Source: Candidatus Woesearchaeota archaeon
GTDB lineage: Archaea > Nanobdellota > Nanobdellia > SCGC-AAA011-G17 > GW2011-AR20
Assembly (NCBI GenBank): GCA_018302915.1
Contig: JAGVZB010000024.1
Location: 1 to 16,259 of the forward strand
Direction of reading: 5' to 3'
Length of the DNA: 16,259 bases
Shown here piece by piece: positions 1 to 7,160 of the stretch. Position 1 is the first letter of the stretch. Every line of letters begins with the position of its first letter. Position numbers and translations under genes: made by a program. Under the pieces are notes generated by a model that saw only the letters and a list, made by a program, of their open reading frames with translations, was not told the origin of the DNA and did no database searches.

Positions 1-18
1 AACTTATACCCTACTGTA

Positions 19-33
19 AATCAGTCGCTGATT
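19..33. other. Small perfect inverted repeat upstream of the superoperon promoter
   Basis: AATCAG and CTGATT form 6-bp perfect arms around a 3-base loop, about 20 bases upstream of the TATA box. It could be a protein-binding site or a hairpin at the end of an upstream transcript. It lacks the T-run expected of an archaeal terminator. Chance occurrence is possible in a short sequence like this. Confidence 0.3.
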
Positions 34-50
34 CTAGATAGATAGCAAGC

Positions 51-58
51 TTTATAAA
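51..58 (+). promoter_or_regulatory. TATA box (box A) of the ribosomal superoperon, probably leaderless start
   Basis: TTTATAAA begins 33 bases before the uL3 ATG. Archaeal transcription normally starts about 25 bases past the centre of box A, which would be around 78-82, so the messenger would have little or no 5' leader. In agreement, no Shine-Dalgarno sequence precedes the uL3 start. The element is palindromic, so by itself it does not fix direction, but no gene lies on the other side in this window. It has the same 8 bases and the same distance to the ATG as the box in front of eL14. Confidence 0.6.
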
Positions 59-83
59 TTAAAATCAAAAAAACAATTGTAAT

Positions 84-1007
84 ATGCCAAAGACAAAAAG
101 ACCGAGAAAAGGAAGCCTGCAGTTCTGGCCTAGAAAAAGGGCTAAAAAAAGCTATCCAAACATAAGAGTATGGAATAAAAAACAAGAAAACAAGCTTCTT
201 GGATTCATTGGCTATAAGGTGGGCATGACTCACCTGCATTATATTTCTCAAAATCCGAATATTAAGCTAAAAGCGGAGACTTTCTCTTCAGCAACAATTA
301 TTGAATGCCCGCCATTAAAGCCTTTTTCTCTCAGATTCTATAAAAAAACTGATTATGGTTTTCAGGTCATTACGGAAATTCTGGCAAAAAATCTCAACAA
401 GGAACTGGAAAGAAAAATAAAAATGCCAAAAAAGCAAAAGGACCAGATTCCGGAAAAATATGATTATCTGAAATTACTAGTTTATACACAGCCAAGATTA
501 ACTGGAATTGGGAAGAAAAAACCAGAGATAATCGAGATTGGATTGTCGGGTGATTTGGAATTTGCTAAGTCCTTATTGAATCAAAATGAAATAAAAATAC
601 AGGATGTGTTCAAAGAGAACCAGTATGTTGATATTCATGCGATAACAAAAGGAAAAGGAATTCAAGGCCCAGTAAAAAGATTTGGTGTTTCTTTAAGGCA
701 GCATAAAGCAGAAAAAGGAACAAGAAGAGTTGGTTCTTTGGGAAATTGGATGGCAAAAACATGGAGGGTAGCTCATGCAGGACAGATGGGCTTCTTCAAA
801 AGAACAGAGCATAATAAATTAATTTTCAAGATAAGTAATGAAAACATTGCTCCAAAATCAGGATTCCACAAATATGGATCTGTAAAAAATGATTATGTAA
901 TAATAAAAGGTTCTGTAGCAGGCCCAAAAAAAAGATTGATCGTAATGACAGAGCCTATAAGGGATAAAAAAGCATTTCCAGTAAACATAATCTCAATTAA
1001 AAAATGA
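84..1007 (+). CDS. rpl3: 50S ribosomal protein uL3 (L3)
   Basis: Early-assembly large-subunit protein that binds 23S rRNA and reaches towards the peptidyl transferase centre with a long loop. The 307 residues fit the longer archaeal/eukaryotic type. The N-terminus is Lys/Arg-rich, then GYKVGMTH (residues 43-50). The rRNA-probing segment runs from GKGIQGPVKRFG (190-201) to AGQMGFFKRTEHNK (232-245), with the conserved Trp in GNW (residue 222). Archaeal homologues usually have Trp-His-Pro here, whereas this one has Trp-Met-Ala. It is the first gene of the window's superoperon, behind a TATA box with no Shine-Dalgarno site, so translation probably begins on a leaderless end. The stop overlaps the uL4 start by 4 bases. 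Confidence 0.97.
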   Translation: MPKTKRPRKGSLQFWPRKRAKKSYPNIRVWNKKQENKLLGFIGYKVGMTHLHYISQNPNIKLKAETFSSATIIECPPLKPFSLRFYKKTDYGFQVITEILAKNLNKELERKIKMPKKQKDQIPEKYDYLKLLVYTQPRLTGIGKKKPEIIEIGLSGDLEFAKSLLNQNEIKIQDVFKENQYVDIHAITKGKGIQGPVKRFGVSLRQHKAEKGTRRVGSLGNWMAKTWRVAHAGQMGFFKRTEHNKLIFKISNENIAPKSGFHKYGSVKNDYVIIKGSVAGPKKRLIVMTEPIRDKKAFPVNIISIKK

Positions 1008-1807
1008 AAGTAGTCAATTTAGAAGGAAAAAAAGTAAAAGAAATTGATTTACCTAGACAGTTCTCTGAACCTTATCATCCTAACTTGATTAAAAGGGCTG
1101 TATTAGTCATTCAAAATAATAAAAGACAGCCTTATGGAACAGCTCCAAGAGCAGGATTAAGATATTCTTCAACACTATCAAAGAGAAGAAGAGCTTACAG
1201 GGGAAGTTATGGAAAAGGGATATCAAGAACCCCAAGAAAAGTTATGTGGAGACGTGGAAGTCAATTTGGATACGTCGGTGCAACAGCACCTGGAACAAGG
1301 GGGGGAAGAAAAGCACATCCTCCAAAAGCAGAAAAAGATTTCAGTAAAAAAATAAATATAAAAGAAAGAAGAAAAGCAATAAGGTCTGCCTTATCAGCTA
1401 CTTTTAATCTTGATTTGATTAAAAAAAGAAATCATCAGATACCAATAGAATTTCCATTTGTAATTGAGGATAAATTTGAATCCCTTGAAAAAACAAAAGA
1501 TGTAGAGAATATATTGAATAAACTAGGCTTTGAAAAAGAATTAAAAAGATGCGAGAAAAAGAAAGTAAGGGCTGGAAAAGGAAAAACAAGGGGGAGAAAA
1601 TACAAGAAAAAAACAGGACCATTGATTGTTGTATCGAAAGATTGTAAAATAACAAAATCAGCAGTTAATATCCCTGGTGTGGACATTGTCAATGTAAAAA
1701 ATATAAATGCAGAATTGCTTGCTCCGGGAACTCATGCAGGAAGATTAACAATTTATACTGAATCAGCATTAAACAGGATGGAAAAGGAAAAATTATTTGC
1801 AAAATGA
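1004..1807 (+). CDS. rpl4: 50S ribosomal protein uL4 (L4)
   Basis: Large-subunit protein whose extended loop lines the nascent-peptide exit tunnel. The 267 residues match the archaeal length. The Arg/Gly-rich tunnel loop is clear at residues 41-108, including RQPYGTAPRAG, RRRAYRGSYGKG and GTRGGRKAHPP. The C-terminal globular part ends in the family signature GTHAGRLTIYTESAL. A second basic stretch around residues 184-204 is Lys-rich. It overlaps uL3 by 4 bases (ATGA) and uL23 by 4 bases, so translation is probably coupled on both sides. Confidence 0.97.
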   Translation: MKVVNLEGKKVKEIDLPRQFSEPYHPNLIKRAVLVIQNNKRQPYGTAPRAGLRYSSTLSKRRRAYRGSYGKGISRTPRKVMWRRGSQFGYVGATAPGTRGGRKAHPPKAEKDFSKKINIKERRKAIRSALSATFNLDLIKKRNHQIPIEFPFVIEDKFESLEKTKDVENILNKLGFEKELKRCEKKKVRAGKGKTRGRKYKKKTGPLIVVSKDCKITKSAVNIPGVDIVNVKNINAELLAPGTHAGRLTIYTESALNRMEKEKLFAK

Positions 1808-2067
1808 AAGAAATATACAATATAATAAAGCATCCGATATCAACTGAAAAAGCAGTCAGGTTAATGGAGTCAGAAAACAAGTTAACTTTTATAGTTGACA
1901 TAAAAGTAAAAAAGCAGGAAATAAAAAAGGCATTGGAGGAACTATTCAAAATAAAGATAGTGAAGATAAATACATTGATATTGCCATCAGGAAAGAAAAA
2001 GGCTTATGTCAGGCTTTCTCACGAAACACCTGCAATAGATGTGGCAACACAGCTTGGATTGATATAA
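1804..2067 (+). CDS. rpl23: 50S ribosomal protein uL23 (L23)
   Basis: Protein at the mouth of the exit tunnel, the docking point for SRP and other nascent-chain factors. At 87 residues it is normal for archaea. The N-terminal IIKHPISTEKAVRLME and the KKALEELFKIKIVKINTL segment are diagnostic, and the C-terminus (KKAYVRLS...A.DVATQLGLI) is the archaeal/eukaryotic form. The start sits in a 4-base overlap with uL4, and the stop is one base before the uL2 ATG. Confidence 0.96.
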   Translation: MKEIYNIIKHPISTEKAVRLMESENKLTFIVDIKVKKQEIKKALEELFKIKIVKINTLILPSGKKKAYVRLSHETPAIDVATQLGLI

Positions 2068-2068
2068 G

Positions 2069-2776
2069 ATGGGAAAAAGGATAATAACACAAAGGCGTGG
2101 AAAAGGAAGTTCAAGGTACAGGGCTCCATCTCACAGATATGAATATTCATTGAATTATCCAAAAACAGACGGAAAATTAAAAGGAGTGGTAAGAAAATTA
2201 TTGCAGGATCAGGCAAGAAATTCTCCCATAGCAGTCATAGAATTTGAAAACAATGAAAAAATAAATATTCCTGCACCTTTGGATGTAAAGGAAGGTTCAA
2301 CAGTTTATTACAATGACAAGGATACTCCTGGTTCCATATTAAAATTATCTGATATTTCTGAAGGCACTGATATATATAATATAGAAAGTGTTCCTGGAAG
2401 TAATGGAAAGTTTTGCAGGACAGCAGGGAATACATCTAAAGTGATAATGAAAACAAAGGAATTCATCTTAATCCAGCTCCCATCAAAAAAGCAGAAGAAA
2501 TTTCATCCGGATTGCAGGGCTGTGATTGGAATAATTGCAGGCTCAGGTCAGAAAGAGAAACCTCTTCTAAAGGCAGGAAAAAGACATCACATAATGAAAG
2601 CTAAGAATAAATTATATCCAAAAACTTCAGGAGTTGCAATGAATGCAGTGGATCATCCATTTGGTTCAGGAAGAGGAAGGCATGTTGGTAAGCCAAAGAC
2701 ACCTCCTAGAAATGCTCCACCTGGAAGAAATATTGGATTAATAAGGGCAAGAAGAACAGGAAGGAAAAACAAATGA
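2069..2776 (+). CDS. rpl2: 50S ribosomal protein uL2 (L2)
   Basis: Primary 23S rRNA binder needed for subunit association and peptidyl transferase function. The 235 residues start with GKRIITQRRGKGS, as in archaea. The conserved catalytic-centre segment NAVDHPFG (192-199) is followed by the basic tail SGRGRHVGKPKTPPRNAPPG. The Phe after His-Pro is the usual archaeal variant of bacterial HPHGGG. It overlaps the uS19 start by 4 bases. Confidence 0.97.
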   Translation: MGKRIITQRRGKGSSRYRAPSHRYEYSLNYPKTDGKLKGVVRKLLQDQARNSPIAVIEFENNEKINIPAPLDVKEGSTVYYNDKDTPGSILKLSDISEGTDIYNIESVPGSNGKFCRTAGNTSKVIMKTKEFILIQLPSKKQKKFHPDCRAVIGIIAGSGQKEKPLLKAGKRHHIMKAKNKLYPKTSGVAMNAVDHPFGSGRGRHVGKPKTPPRNAPPGRNIGLIRARRTGRKNK

Positions 2777-3165
2777 CTGAATTTACATATCATGGAAAAA
2801 CACTTGAAGAATTGAAGAAAATTGACTTGAAGGATTTCATGGAGTTAGTTCCATCAAGAATAAGAAGGTCATTAAGAAAAGGATTTACTCCATCCCAGAA
2901 AATATTGCTCAAAAAAATAGATTCGGCTTTGGAGGGAAAATACAAAAAACTGATAAAAACTCATTGCAGGGACATGATTATCCTGCCAAAAATGGTTGGT
3001 TTGACTATTTATATTCATAAGGGAAATAGTTTTGAGCCCATAAAGATTCAGCCAGAGTCAATAGGGTTAAGATTTGGTCAGCTTACATTGACAAGAAAAA
3101 AGACAGAGCACTCAGCCCCGGGAATTGGAGCAACAAGATCAAGTAAGGCTGCATCGCAAAGGTAA
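2773..3165 (+). CDS. rps19: 30S ribosomal protein uS19 (S19)
   Basis: Head protein of the small subunit that works with uS13 near the A site and the inter-subunit bridges. The 130 residues are archaeal-like, with an N-terminal helical extension (residues 1-45) before the conserved core. The core carries THCRDMIILPKMVGLTIYIH, then IGLRFGQLTLTRK and a short basic tail ending in ATRSSKAASQR. The start lies in an ATGA overlap with uL2, and the gap to uL22 is 2 bases. Confidence 0.95.
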   Translation: MTEFTYHGKTLEELKKIDLKDFMELVPSRIRRSLRKGFTPSQKILLKKIDSALEGKYKKLIKTHCRDMIILPKMVGLTIYIHKGNSFEPIKIQPESIGLRFGQLTLTRKKTEHSAPGIGATRSSKAASQR

Positions 3166-3167
3166 AA

Positions 3168-3566
3168 ATGGAAGCAATTGTTAACGGAAATAACTTGGGA
3201 ATTTCAACAAAAATATCAGTTGAAATATGCAGTTTTATCAGAAATAAGAATACAGAAAAAGCCAAAAAAATGTTGGAAAAAGTTATCCAAAAAAAGCAGG
3301 CAGTTCCATACAAGAGATACTTAAAGGATATTCCTCACAGAAAAGGAAACATTGCAACAGGAAGGTATCCTATAAAAGCATCCAGAGTTATTTTAGATTT
3401 AATTAAAAGCGCTGAATCAAACGCCAAAAATAAAGGAATGTCATCAAATCTGGTTATATCCCACATATCAGCCCATAAGGGAAATGCCCAATCAAGGTAC
3501 GGAAGAAAAATTGGAAAAAAGGCAAAAAAAACACACATAAAAATAATAGTTAAAGAGAAAAAATGA
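3168..3566 (+). CDS. rpl22: 50S ribosomal protein uL22 (L22)
   Basis: Tunnel protein whose beta-hairpin meets uL4 at the exit-tunnel constriction. The 132 residues are shorter than the roughly 150 typical of archaeal uL22. Recognisable parts are AVPYKRYLKDIPHRKG (about 46-61), the helix RYPIKASRVILDLIKSAE and a C-terminal strand THIKIIVKEKK. The hairpin tip region is NAQSRYGRKIGKKAKK, which is Lys-rich. An AAAGGT four bases before the ATG is a modest ribosome-binding site. It overlaps uS3 by 4 bases. Confidence 0.94.
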   Translation: MEAIVNGNNLGISTKISVEICSFIRNKNTEKAKKMLEKVIQKKQAVPYKRYLKDIPHRKGNIATGRYPIKASRVILDLIKSAESNAKNKGMSSNLVISHISAHKGNAQSRYGRKIGKKAKKTHIKIIVKEKK

Positions 3567-4255
3567 TAGAAAAAGCAATAATTGAAAAGAACATAAAAGA
3601 GAATGCTATTCAGGATTTTATATCAAAAGAGTTACCAAAAGCATGCTATTCAAGAATTGACCTTAAAAAAACGCCGCTTGGTGAAAAAATAATAATATAC
3701 ACCTCGCGTCCGGGATTGGTTGTTGGAAAGAAAGGCTCTAACATACAAAAAATAACAGAAATATTAAAAAATAAATTTAAGATGGAAAATCCGCACGTGG
3801 AGATAGCTGAAATTGAAAATCCAAACTTAGACCCTAAATCTGTTGCAGAGAGGATATTATCTTCATTTGAAAGATTTGGCCCGAAAAGATTCAAATCGGC
3901 TGGGTACTCGGCATTGCAGAATGTAATGGATGCGGGTGCAACCGGGGCAGAGATAATAATTTCGGGAAGGGGCATCCCTGCAAAAAGATCAAAGACATGG
4001 AGATTCTATGCAGGCCATCTGAAAAAATCAGGGGATATCTCCCAAAATTACATTAAAAAATCCTTGGTGGTGGCAGAGCTTAAATCAGGTGCAATTGGTA
4101 TAAAGGTCCATATACTAACTCCTGATGTTAAATTACCGGATGTTATTAAATTAAAAGATGAGAAAAAAGAAATAAAGATTGAAGAAAAAGATGAAGTTAA
4201 AGTAATAAAAAAATCAGACAAAGATGGTAAAGAAAAAAGAACTAAAACAGCTTGA
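3563..4255 (+). CDS. rps3: 30S ribosomal protein uS3 (S3)
   Basis: Small-subunit head protein at the mRNA entry channel. The N-terminal type-2 KH domain has its GxxG as GKKG (residues 55-58) inside RPGLVVGKKGSNIQKI. The C-terminal domain carries GAEIIISGRGIPAKRSKTWRF and AVGIKV-like strands (here SGAIGIKVHIL). From about residue 195 the protein ends in a Lys/Glu-rich, probably disordered tail. The DNA for the end of that tail is also the start of uL29: the two genes overlap by 32 bases in different frames, far more than elsewhere in this operon except eL14/prefoldin. Confidence 0.96.
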   Translation: MIEKAIIEKNIKENAIQDFISKELPKACYSRIDLKKTPLGEKIIIYTSRPGLVVGKKGSNIQKITEILKNKFKMENPHVEIAEIENPNLDPKSVAERILSSFERFGPKRFKSAGYSALQNVMDAGATGAEIIISGRGIPAKRSKTWRFYAGHLKKSGDISQNYIKKSLVVAELKSGAIGIKVHILTPDVKLPDVIKLKDEKKEIKIEEKDEVKVIKKSDKDGKEKRTKTA

Positions 4256-4430
4256 TTACAATGGTTTAAAATCAAAGCTTGAAGATTTAAAGAAAGATTT
4301 AATGAAAATCAATGCTCAAAGATCTTCCGGATCATCGATAGACAACCCAGGAAGGATAAAACATGCAAGAAAAACGATTGCAAGAATAAAGACATACATT
4401 AAAATCAAGGAGGAAAATCAAAAAACGTGA
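4224..4430 (+). CDS. rpl29: 50S ribosomal protein uL29 (L29)
   Basis: Small helical-hairpin protein at the tunnel exit next to uL23. The 68 residues show the two-helix pattern: YNGLKSKLEDLKKDLMKINAQRSSGSS, then IDNPGRIKHARKTIARIKTYIK. The start is placed inside the end of uS3 because the next in-frame Met is at residue 28, in the middle of the first helix. The gene ends in a GTGA overlap with aIF1, and its 3' end contains an AAGGAGG motif that probably serves aIF1. Confidence 0.93.
   Translation: MVKKKELKQLDYNGLKSKLEDLKKDLMKINAQRSSGSSIDNPGRIKHARKTIARIKTYIKIKEENQKT
4407..4413 (+). promoter_or_regulatory. Shine-Dalgarno-like site before the GTG start of aIF1
   Basis: AAGGAGG lies inside the end of uL29, 13 bases before the GTG at 4427. 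The spacing is longer than usual, but no nearer in-frame ATG exists, so this site together with the GTGA overlap supports GTG as the aIF1 start. Confidence 0.5.
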
Positions 4431-4735
4431 CTGAAATAGACCCGCTAACCGGTCTGCCAAAAGAACTTGGCGTCGGTGAGTCTATAGCGAAGGAAAGCCA
4501 GAGCATAATAGTAAGGATAGTAAAGCGTAGATTTGGAAAGCTAACAACATTGATCGAAGGATTTGAAAGGGATGTAAATATAAAAGAGATATCAAAAAGG
4601 TTAAAATCAGTGTTGGCATGTGGCGGAACAGTGAAGAACAATGTAATAGAGCTTCAGGGAAACCACATTGACAAAGTAAAATTAGAACTGGTAAAATACG
4701 GCTTTCAAAAAGACTCAATAAAAGTTCAAAAATGA
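4427..4735 (+). CDS. Translation initiation factor aIF1 (SUI1 family), without the usual zinc knuckle
   Basis: SUI1-family factor that binds the small subunit near the P site and polices start-codon choice. The SUI1 fold covers residues 25-102, with KRRFGKLTTLIEGFE, LACGGTVKNNVIELQGNH and VKYGFQKDSIKV. Many archaeal aIF1 proteins begin with CPxCGLPxELCxC. Here the matching stretch is DPLTGLPKELGVG (5-17): the frame of the motif remains, but all four cysteines are replaced by Asp5, Thr8, Gly15 and Gly17, so zinc cannot be bound there. The start is GTG in a 4-base overlap with uL29. Placement between uL29 and Rpp29 is the standard archaeal arrangement. Confidence 0.93.
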   Translation: MTEIDPLTGLPKELGVGESIAKESQSIIVRIVKRRFGKLTTLIEGFERDVNIKEISKRLKSVLACGGTVKNNVIELQGNHIDKVKLELVKYGFQKDSIKVQK

Positions 4736-4911
4736 ATTTAAAAAAAATTAATAGCCTCATCATAGGCTCTAACATAGAGATAACAGAATCAAAAAATAAG
4801 ACGCTGGTTGGATTAAAGGGCAAAGTGATAGACCAAACAAAAAACACAATTATGCTAAAAACAAAGGAAGGAACAAAGAGAATAATATTGTCTCACATAA
4901 GGATAAAATGA
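4732..4911 (+). CDS. rnp1: RNase P protein component 1 (Rpp29/Pop4), minimal 59-residue form
   Basis: Sm-like protein subunit of archaeal RNase P, which trims the 5' leader of pre-tRNAs. It is easily overlooked at 59 residues. The family core is clear: LIIGSNIEITESKNKTLVG (9-27), then LKGKVIDQTKNTIMLKTKEG (28-47), the conserved ESxNxxLVGxxGxVxDxTxNT pattern. Usual archaeal Rpp29 is about 90-130 residues and continues with a strand carrying a VxVxG...RPExRxK motif. This one ends 12 residues after the core, with SHIRIK perhaps a remnant of the final strand. The gene has 4-base overlaps with aIF1 and uS17, so it is a full operon member in its canonical position and not a relic with broken reading. 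Confidence 0.88.
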   Translation: MNLKKINSLIIGSNIEITESKNKTLVGLKGKVIDQTKNTIMLKTKEGTKRIILSHIRIK

Positions 4912-5174
4912 AAAAAATAAAGAAAATAACTCCAAGAGGACGTGTCCTGATTGGAAAAGTCATCAAAAAGGATATATCTAAAACCGCAACAGTTCAGGTG
5001 GAGCATCTAAATTACGTGAGAAAATACGAAAGGTATGAAAAAAGAATGTCAAAGATTCGTGTTCATAATCCAGAGAATATTAATGCAGTCATAGGTGACA
5101 CAGTAAGAATACAGGAAACAAGACCAATATCAAAAACAAAACATTTCATAATAATTGAGGTAATCAAGAAATGA
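4908..5174 (+). CDS. rps17: 30S ribosomal protein uS17 (S17)
   Basis: OB-fold primary 16S rRNA-binding protein. The 88 residues contain PRGRVLIGKVIKKDISKTATVQ, LNYVRKYERYEKRMSKIRVHNP and GDTVRIQETRPISKTKHFIIIEVI, all family-specific. Archaeal/eukaryotic uS17 normally has an extra N-terminal segment ending in a CPFHG-like motif before this core. It is absent here, leaving a bacterial-size protein. ATGA overlaps join it to Rpp29 and uL14. Confidence 0.95.
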   Translation: MKKIKKITPRGRVLIGKVIKKDISKTATVQVEHLNYVRKYERYEKRMSKIRVHNPENINAVIGDTVRIQETRPISKTKHFIIIEVIKK

Positions 5175-5572
5175 AGCCAATAAATGCAAGAGTGTCAAAA
5201 TCATTGCCCGTAGGGACAAGAGTTCAAGTTTGTGACAATTCAGGTGCTAAAGTAATAAAAATATTTTCAGTAAAGGGAGCAAAGACTGTAAAAGGAAGAT
5301 ATCCCGCAGCTGGAGTTGGTGATTTGGTGAATGCATCAGTGGTTAAAGGAAAACCAGGAAGTAAAAAACAGACTGTATTGGCAATAATTGTAAGACAGAA
5401 GAAAGAATACAGAAGGCAGGATGGAACAAGGATAAAATTTGAGGACAATGCAGCTATTGTATTAAAGGATGACAAGGGAAATCCAAAGGGGACAATATTC
5501 AAGGGGCCAATAGCAAAGGAAGCAACGGAAAAGTGGCCGGGAATAGGGAAGATTGCCTCAATAATAGTATAA
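5171..5572 (+). CDS. rpl14: 50S ribosomal protein uL14 (L14)
   Basis: Beta-barrel protein at the subunit interface, also the docking site for aIF6. The 133 residues fit archaea. Key segments are VGTRVQVCDNSGAKVIKIFSVKG, GDLVNASVVKGKPG, VLAIIVRQKKEYRRQDGTRI, FEDNAAIVLKDDKGNPKGT and the closing GPIAKEATEKWPGIGKIAS. It overlaps uS17 by 4 bases and ends one base before uL24. Confidence 0.97.
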   Translation: MKPINARVSKSLPVGTRVQVCDNSGAKVIKIFSVKGAKTVKGRYPAAGVGDLVNASVVKGKPGSKKQTVLAIIVRQKKEYRRQDGTRIKFEDNAAIVLKDDKGNPKGTIFKGPIAKEATEKWPGIGKIASIIV

Positions 5573-5573
5573 A

Positions 5574-5951
5574 ATGAAAAAGAAATTTTCAAAATCATGG
5601 GTATCAAGTAAGAAGCCGAGGAAAAAAAGGAAGTATAGAGCTAATGCTCCATTAAATATAAAAAGAAAATTTTTGTCATCTCACTTATCAAAGGAATTAA
5701 GAGACAAGTATAAAATAAGGAACATTCCAGTAAGAAAAAATGATAAGGTAAAAATAGTCAGGGGGCAGTTTAAGGGAAAAACAGGCAAGATAATAAAGGT
5801 TATAACAAAAAAATCAAAGGTTTACATAGAGAATATACAAAACACCAAAAATGACGGGACAAAAGTGTACTATCCTATAGATCCATCTAATCTCATAATA
5901 ATAGAATTTGATTTGACGGATAAAAAAAGGAAGATAGGTAAAAATGGGTAA
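5574..5951 (+). CDS. rpl24: 50S ribosomal protein uL24 (L24)
   Basis: Assembly-initiating KOW-domain protein near the tunnel exit. In 125 residues, a basic archaeal N-terminal arm (1-50, with KSWVSSKKPRKKRKYRANAP) precedes the KOW motif NDKVKIVRGQFKGKTGKI (56-73). The end, NTKNDGTKVYYPIDPSNLII, is the archaeal/eukaryotic signature. It overlaps eS4 by 8 bases. Confidence 0.95.
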   Translation: MKKKFSKSWVSSKKPRKKRKYRANAPLNIKRKFLSSHLSKELRDKYKIRNIPVRKNDKVKIVRGQFKGKTGKIIKVITKKSKVYIENIQNTKNDGTKVYYPIDPSNLIIIEFDLTDKKRKIGKNG

Positions 5952-6633
5952 AAATCACTTAAAAAGATTGAATGCGCCAAAAACTTGGCCTATAAGCAGA
6001 AAAGGAAGCAAATGGATAACTAAACAAAATCCAGGACCTCATAAATTAAATGAATCCATGCCATTGAACATAATCATAAGGGATTTGTTGATATATGCTA
6101 AAACAACAAAGGAAGTAAAAAACATATTGAGTAATAAGGATATACTGATAAACAAAAGGGTAATAAAAGAGAAAAAATTCCCCGTTGGAACTTTTGATAT
6201 AATAGAGATACCAAAAACAAAGGAAAATTTTCTTTTTTTATTGAATAAGAAAGGAAAATTCTTCTTGCAAAAAATAGATGATAAAAAAGCTGAGGTCAAG
6301 CACTTAAAAATCATTGGAAAAAAAGTCTTGAAGAAGAATAAATTGCAGATTAACTTGTACAATGGAAATAATTTTCTTACTGACAAAAAAGAATACAATG
6401 TTGGAGATACGTTGCTGATTAACCTAAAAGACAAGAAAATATTAAAACACCTTAAATTAGAAAAAAATGCCGATGTTTACATAATTGATGGTAAATATGT
6501 TGGGCTGACAGGGACTGTTGAATCACTTTCTTCAAATAAAAAAAATGATACAATTGATTTGAAAATAAACAACAAAAATGTTAAGACATTAAAAAAGTAT
6601 ATTTTTGTAATAGATAAGGCACTCATAAAATGA
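5944..6633 (+). CDS. rps4e: 30S ribosomal protein eS4 (S4e)
   Basis: Archaeal/eukaryotic small-subunit protein with no bacterial counterpart. The 229 residues begin with GKNHLKRLNAPKTWPISRK, typical of S4e. An S4-type RNA-binding domain spans about 41-100 (PLNIIIRDLLIYAKTTKEVKNI, then ILINKRV), followed by the central S4e domain and a KOW-like segment near 175-205 (ADVYIIDGKYVGLTGTVESL). The insert is Lys/Asn-rich, reflecting the AT-rich genome. It overlaps uL24 by 8 bases and uL5 by 4 bases. Confidence 0.95.
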   Translation: MGKNHLKRLNAPKTWPISRKGSKWITKQNPGPHKLNESMPLNIIIRDLLIYAKTTKEVKNILSNKDILINKRVIKEKKFPVGTFDIIEIPKTKENFLFLLNKKGKFFLQKIDDKKAEVKHLKIIGKKVLKKNKLQINLYNGNNFLTDKKEYNVGDTLLINLKDKKILKHLKLEKNADVYIIDGKYVGLTGTVESLSSNKKNDTIDLKINNKNVKTLKKYIFVIDKALIK

Positions 6634-7160
6634 ATAAAATGCGAGAGATAAGAATAGGAAAAGTGACACTGAATATAGGTGTTGGTGAATCAGGGGATAA
6701 GCTAGACAAAGCTGTCTCATTGCTGAAAGAAATTAGCGGTTCAAATCCTGTAAAAACAAAAACTATAAAGAGGATTCCAACATGGAACATCCGTCCAAAA
6801 TTAAACATAGGGACAAAAGTAACATTAAGAGGGAAAAAATCTGAAGAAATACTGAAAAGATTGTTTAAGGCTGTAAAAAATAAGATTACAGGGAAAAAAT
6901 TTGACAAAAACGGCAATTTTTCATTCGGAATAAAGGAATATCTTAACATCCCCGGAGCTGAATACAAGCCTGAAATAGGGATTATAGGATTGGATGCTGC
7001 AGTAACTTTGGAGCGTCCTGGATTCAGGGTCAAGAAAAGAAGGTTAAAAAAAAGCAAGGTGGGGCAAAAGCACAGGATAACAAAGGAAGAAGCAATGGAA
7101 TTCATAAAAAATAAATTCAATATTGAAATAACAGACAAGGAGGAAGAAGATGACTACTAG
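6630..7160 (+). CDS. rpl5: 50S ribosomal protein uL5 (L5)
   Basis: Central-protuberance protein that binds 5S rRNA and contacts P-site tRNA. The 176 residues carry KVTLNIGVGESGDKLDKAV near the N-terminus, the RIPTWNIRPKLNIGTKVTLRG segment and the C-terminal GIIGLDAAVTLERPGFRVKKRR. The first ATG was chosen for its ATGA overlap with eS4; an in-frame ATG nine bases on is also possible. The acidic C-terminus is encoded by the same bases that hold the uS14 ribosome-binding site. Confidence 0.95.
   Translation: MNKMREIRIGKVTLNIGVGESGDKLDKAVSLLKEISGSNPVKTKTIKRIPTWNIRPKLNIGTKVTLRGKKSEEILKRLFKAVKNKITGKKFDKNGNFSFGIKEYLNIPGAEYKPEIGIIGLDAAVTLERPGFRVKKRRLKKSKVGQKHRITKEEAMEFIKNKFNIEITDKEEEDDY
7137..7143 (+). 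promoter_or_regulatory. Shine-Dalgarno site of uS14 inside the end of uL5
   Basis: AAGGAGG lies six bases before the uS14 ATG at 7150, and it fixes that start even though it leaves an 11-base overlap with uL5. It is one of few strong ribosome-binding sites in this operon, where most genes rely on stop-start overlap. Confidence 0.7.

Noticed and set aside
9..25. tRNA-Tyr-like anticodon loop CTGTAAA
   Set aside because: The flanking bases do not form a 5-bp anticodon stem, and no T-arm or acceptor follows before the promoter.
6623..7138. 171-residue reading frame on the minus strand
   Set aside because: It is the shadow of uL5: hydrophobic Phe/Leu/Ser-rich sequence typical of the reverse of a Lys-rich gene, with no domain. 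The other minus-strand frames are of the same kind.
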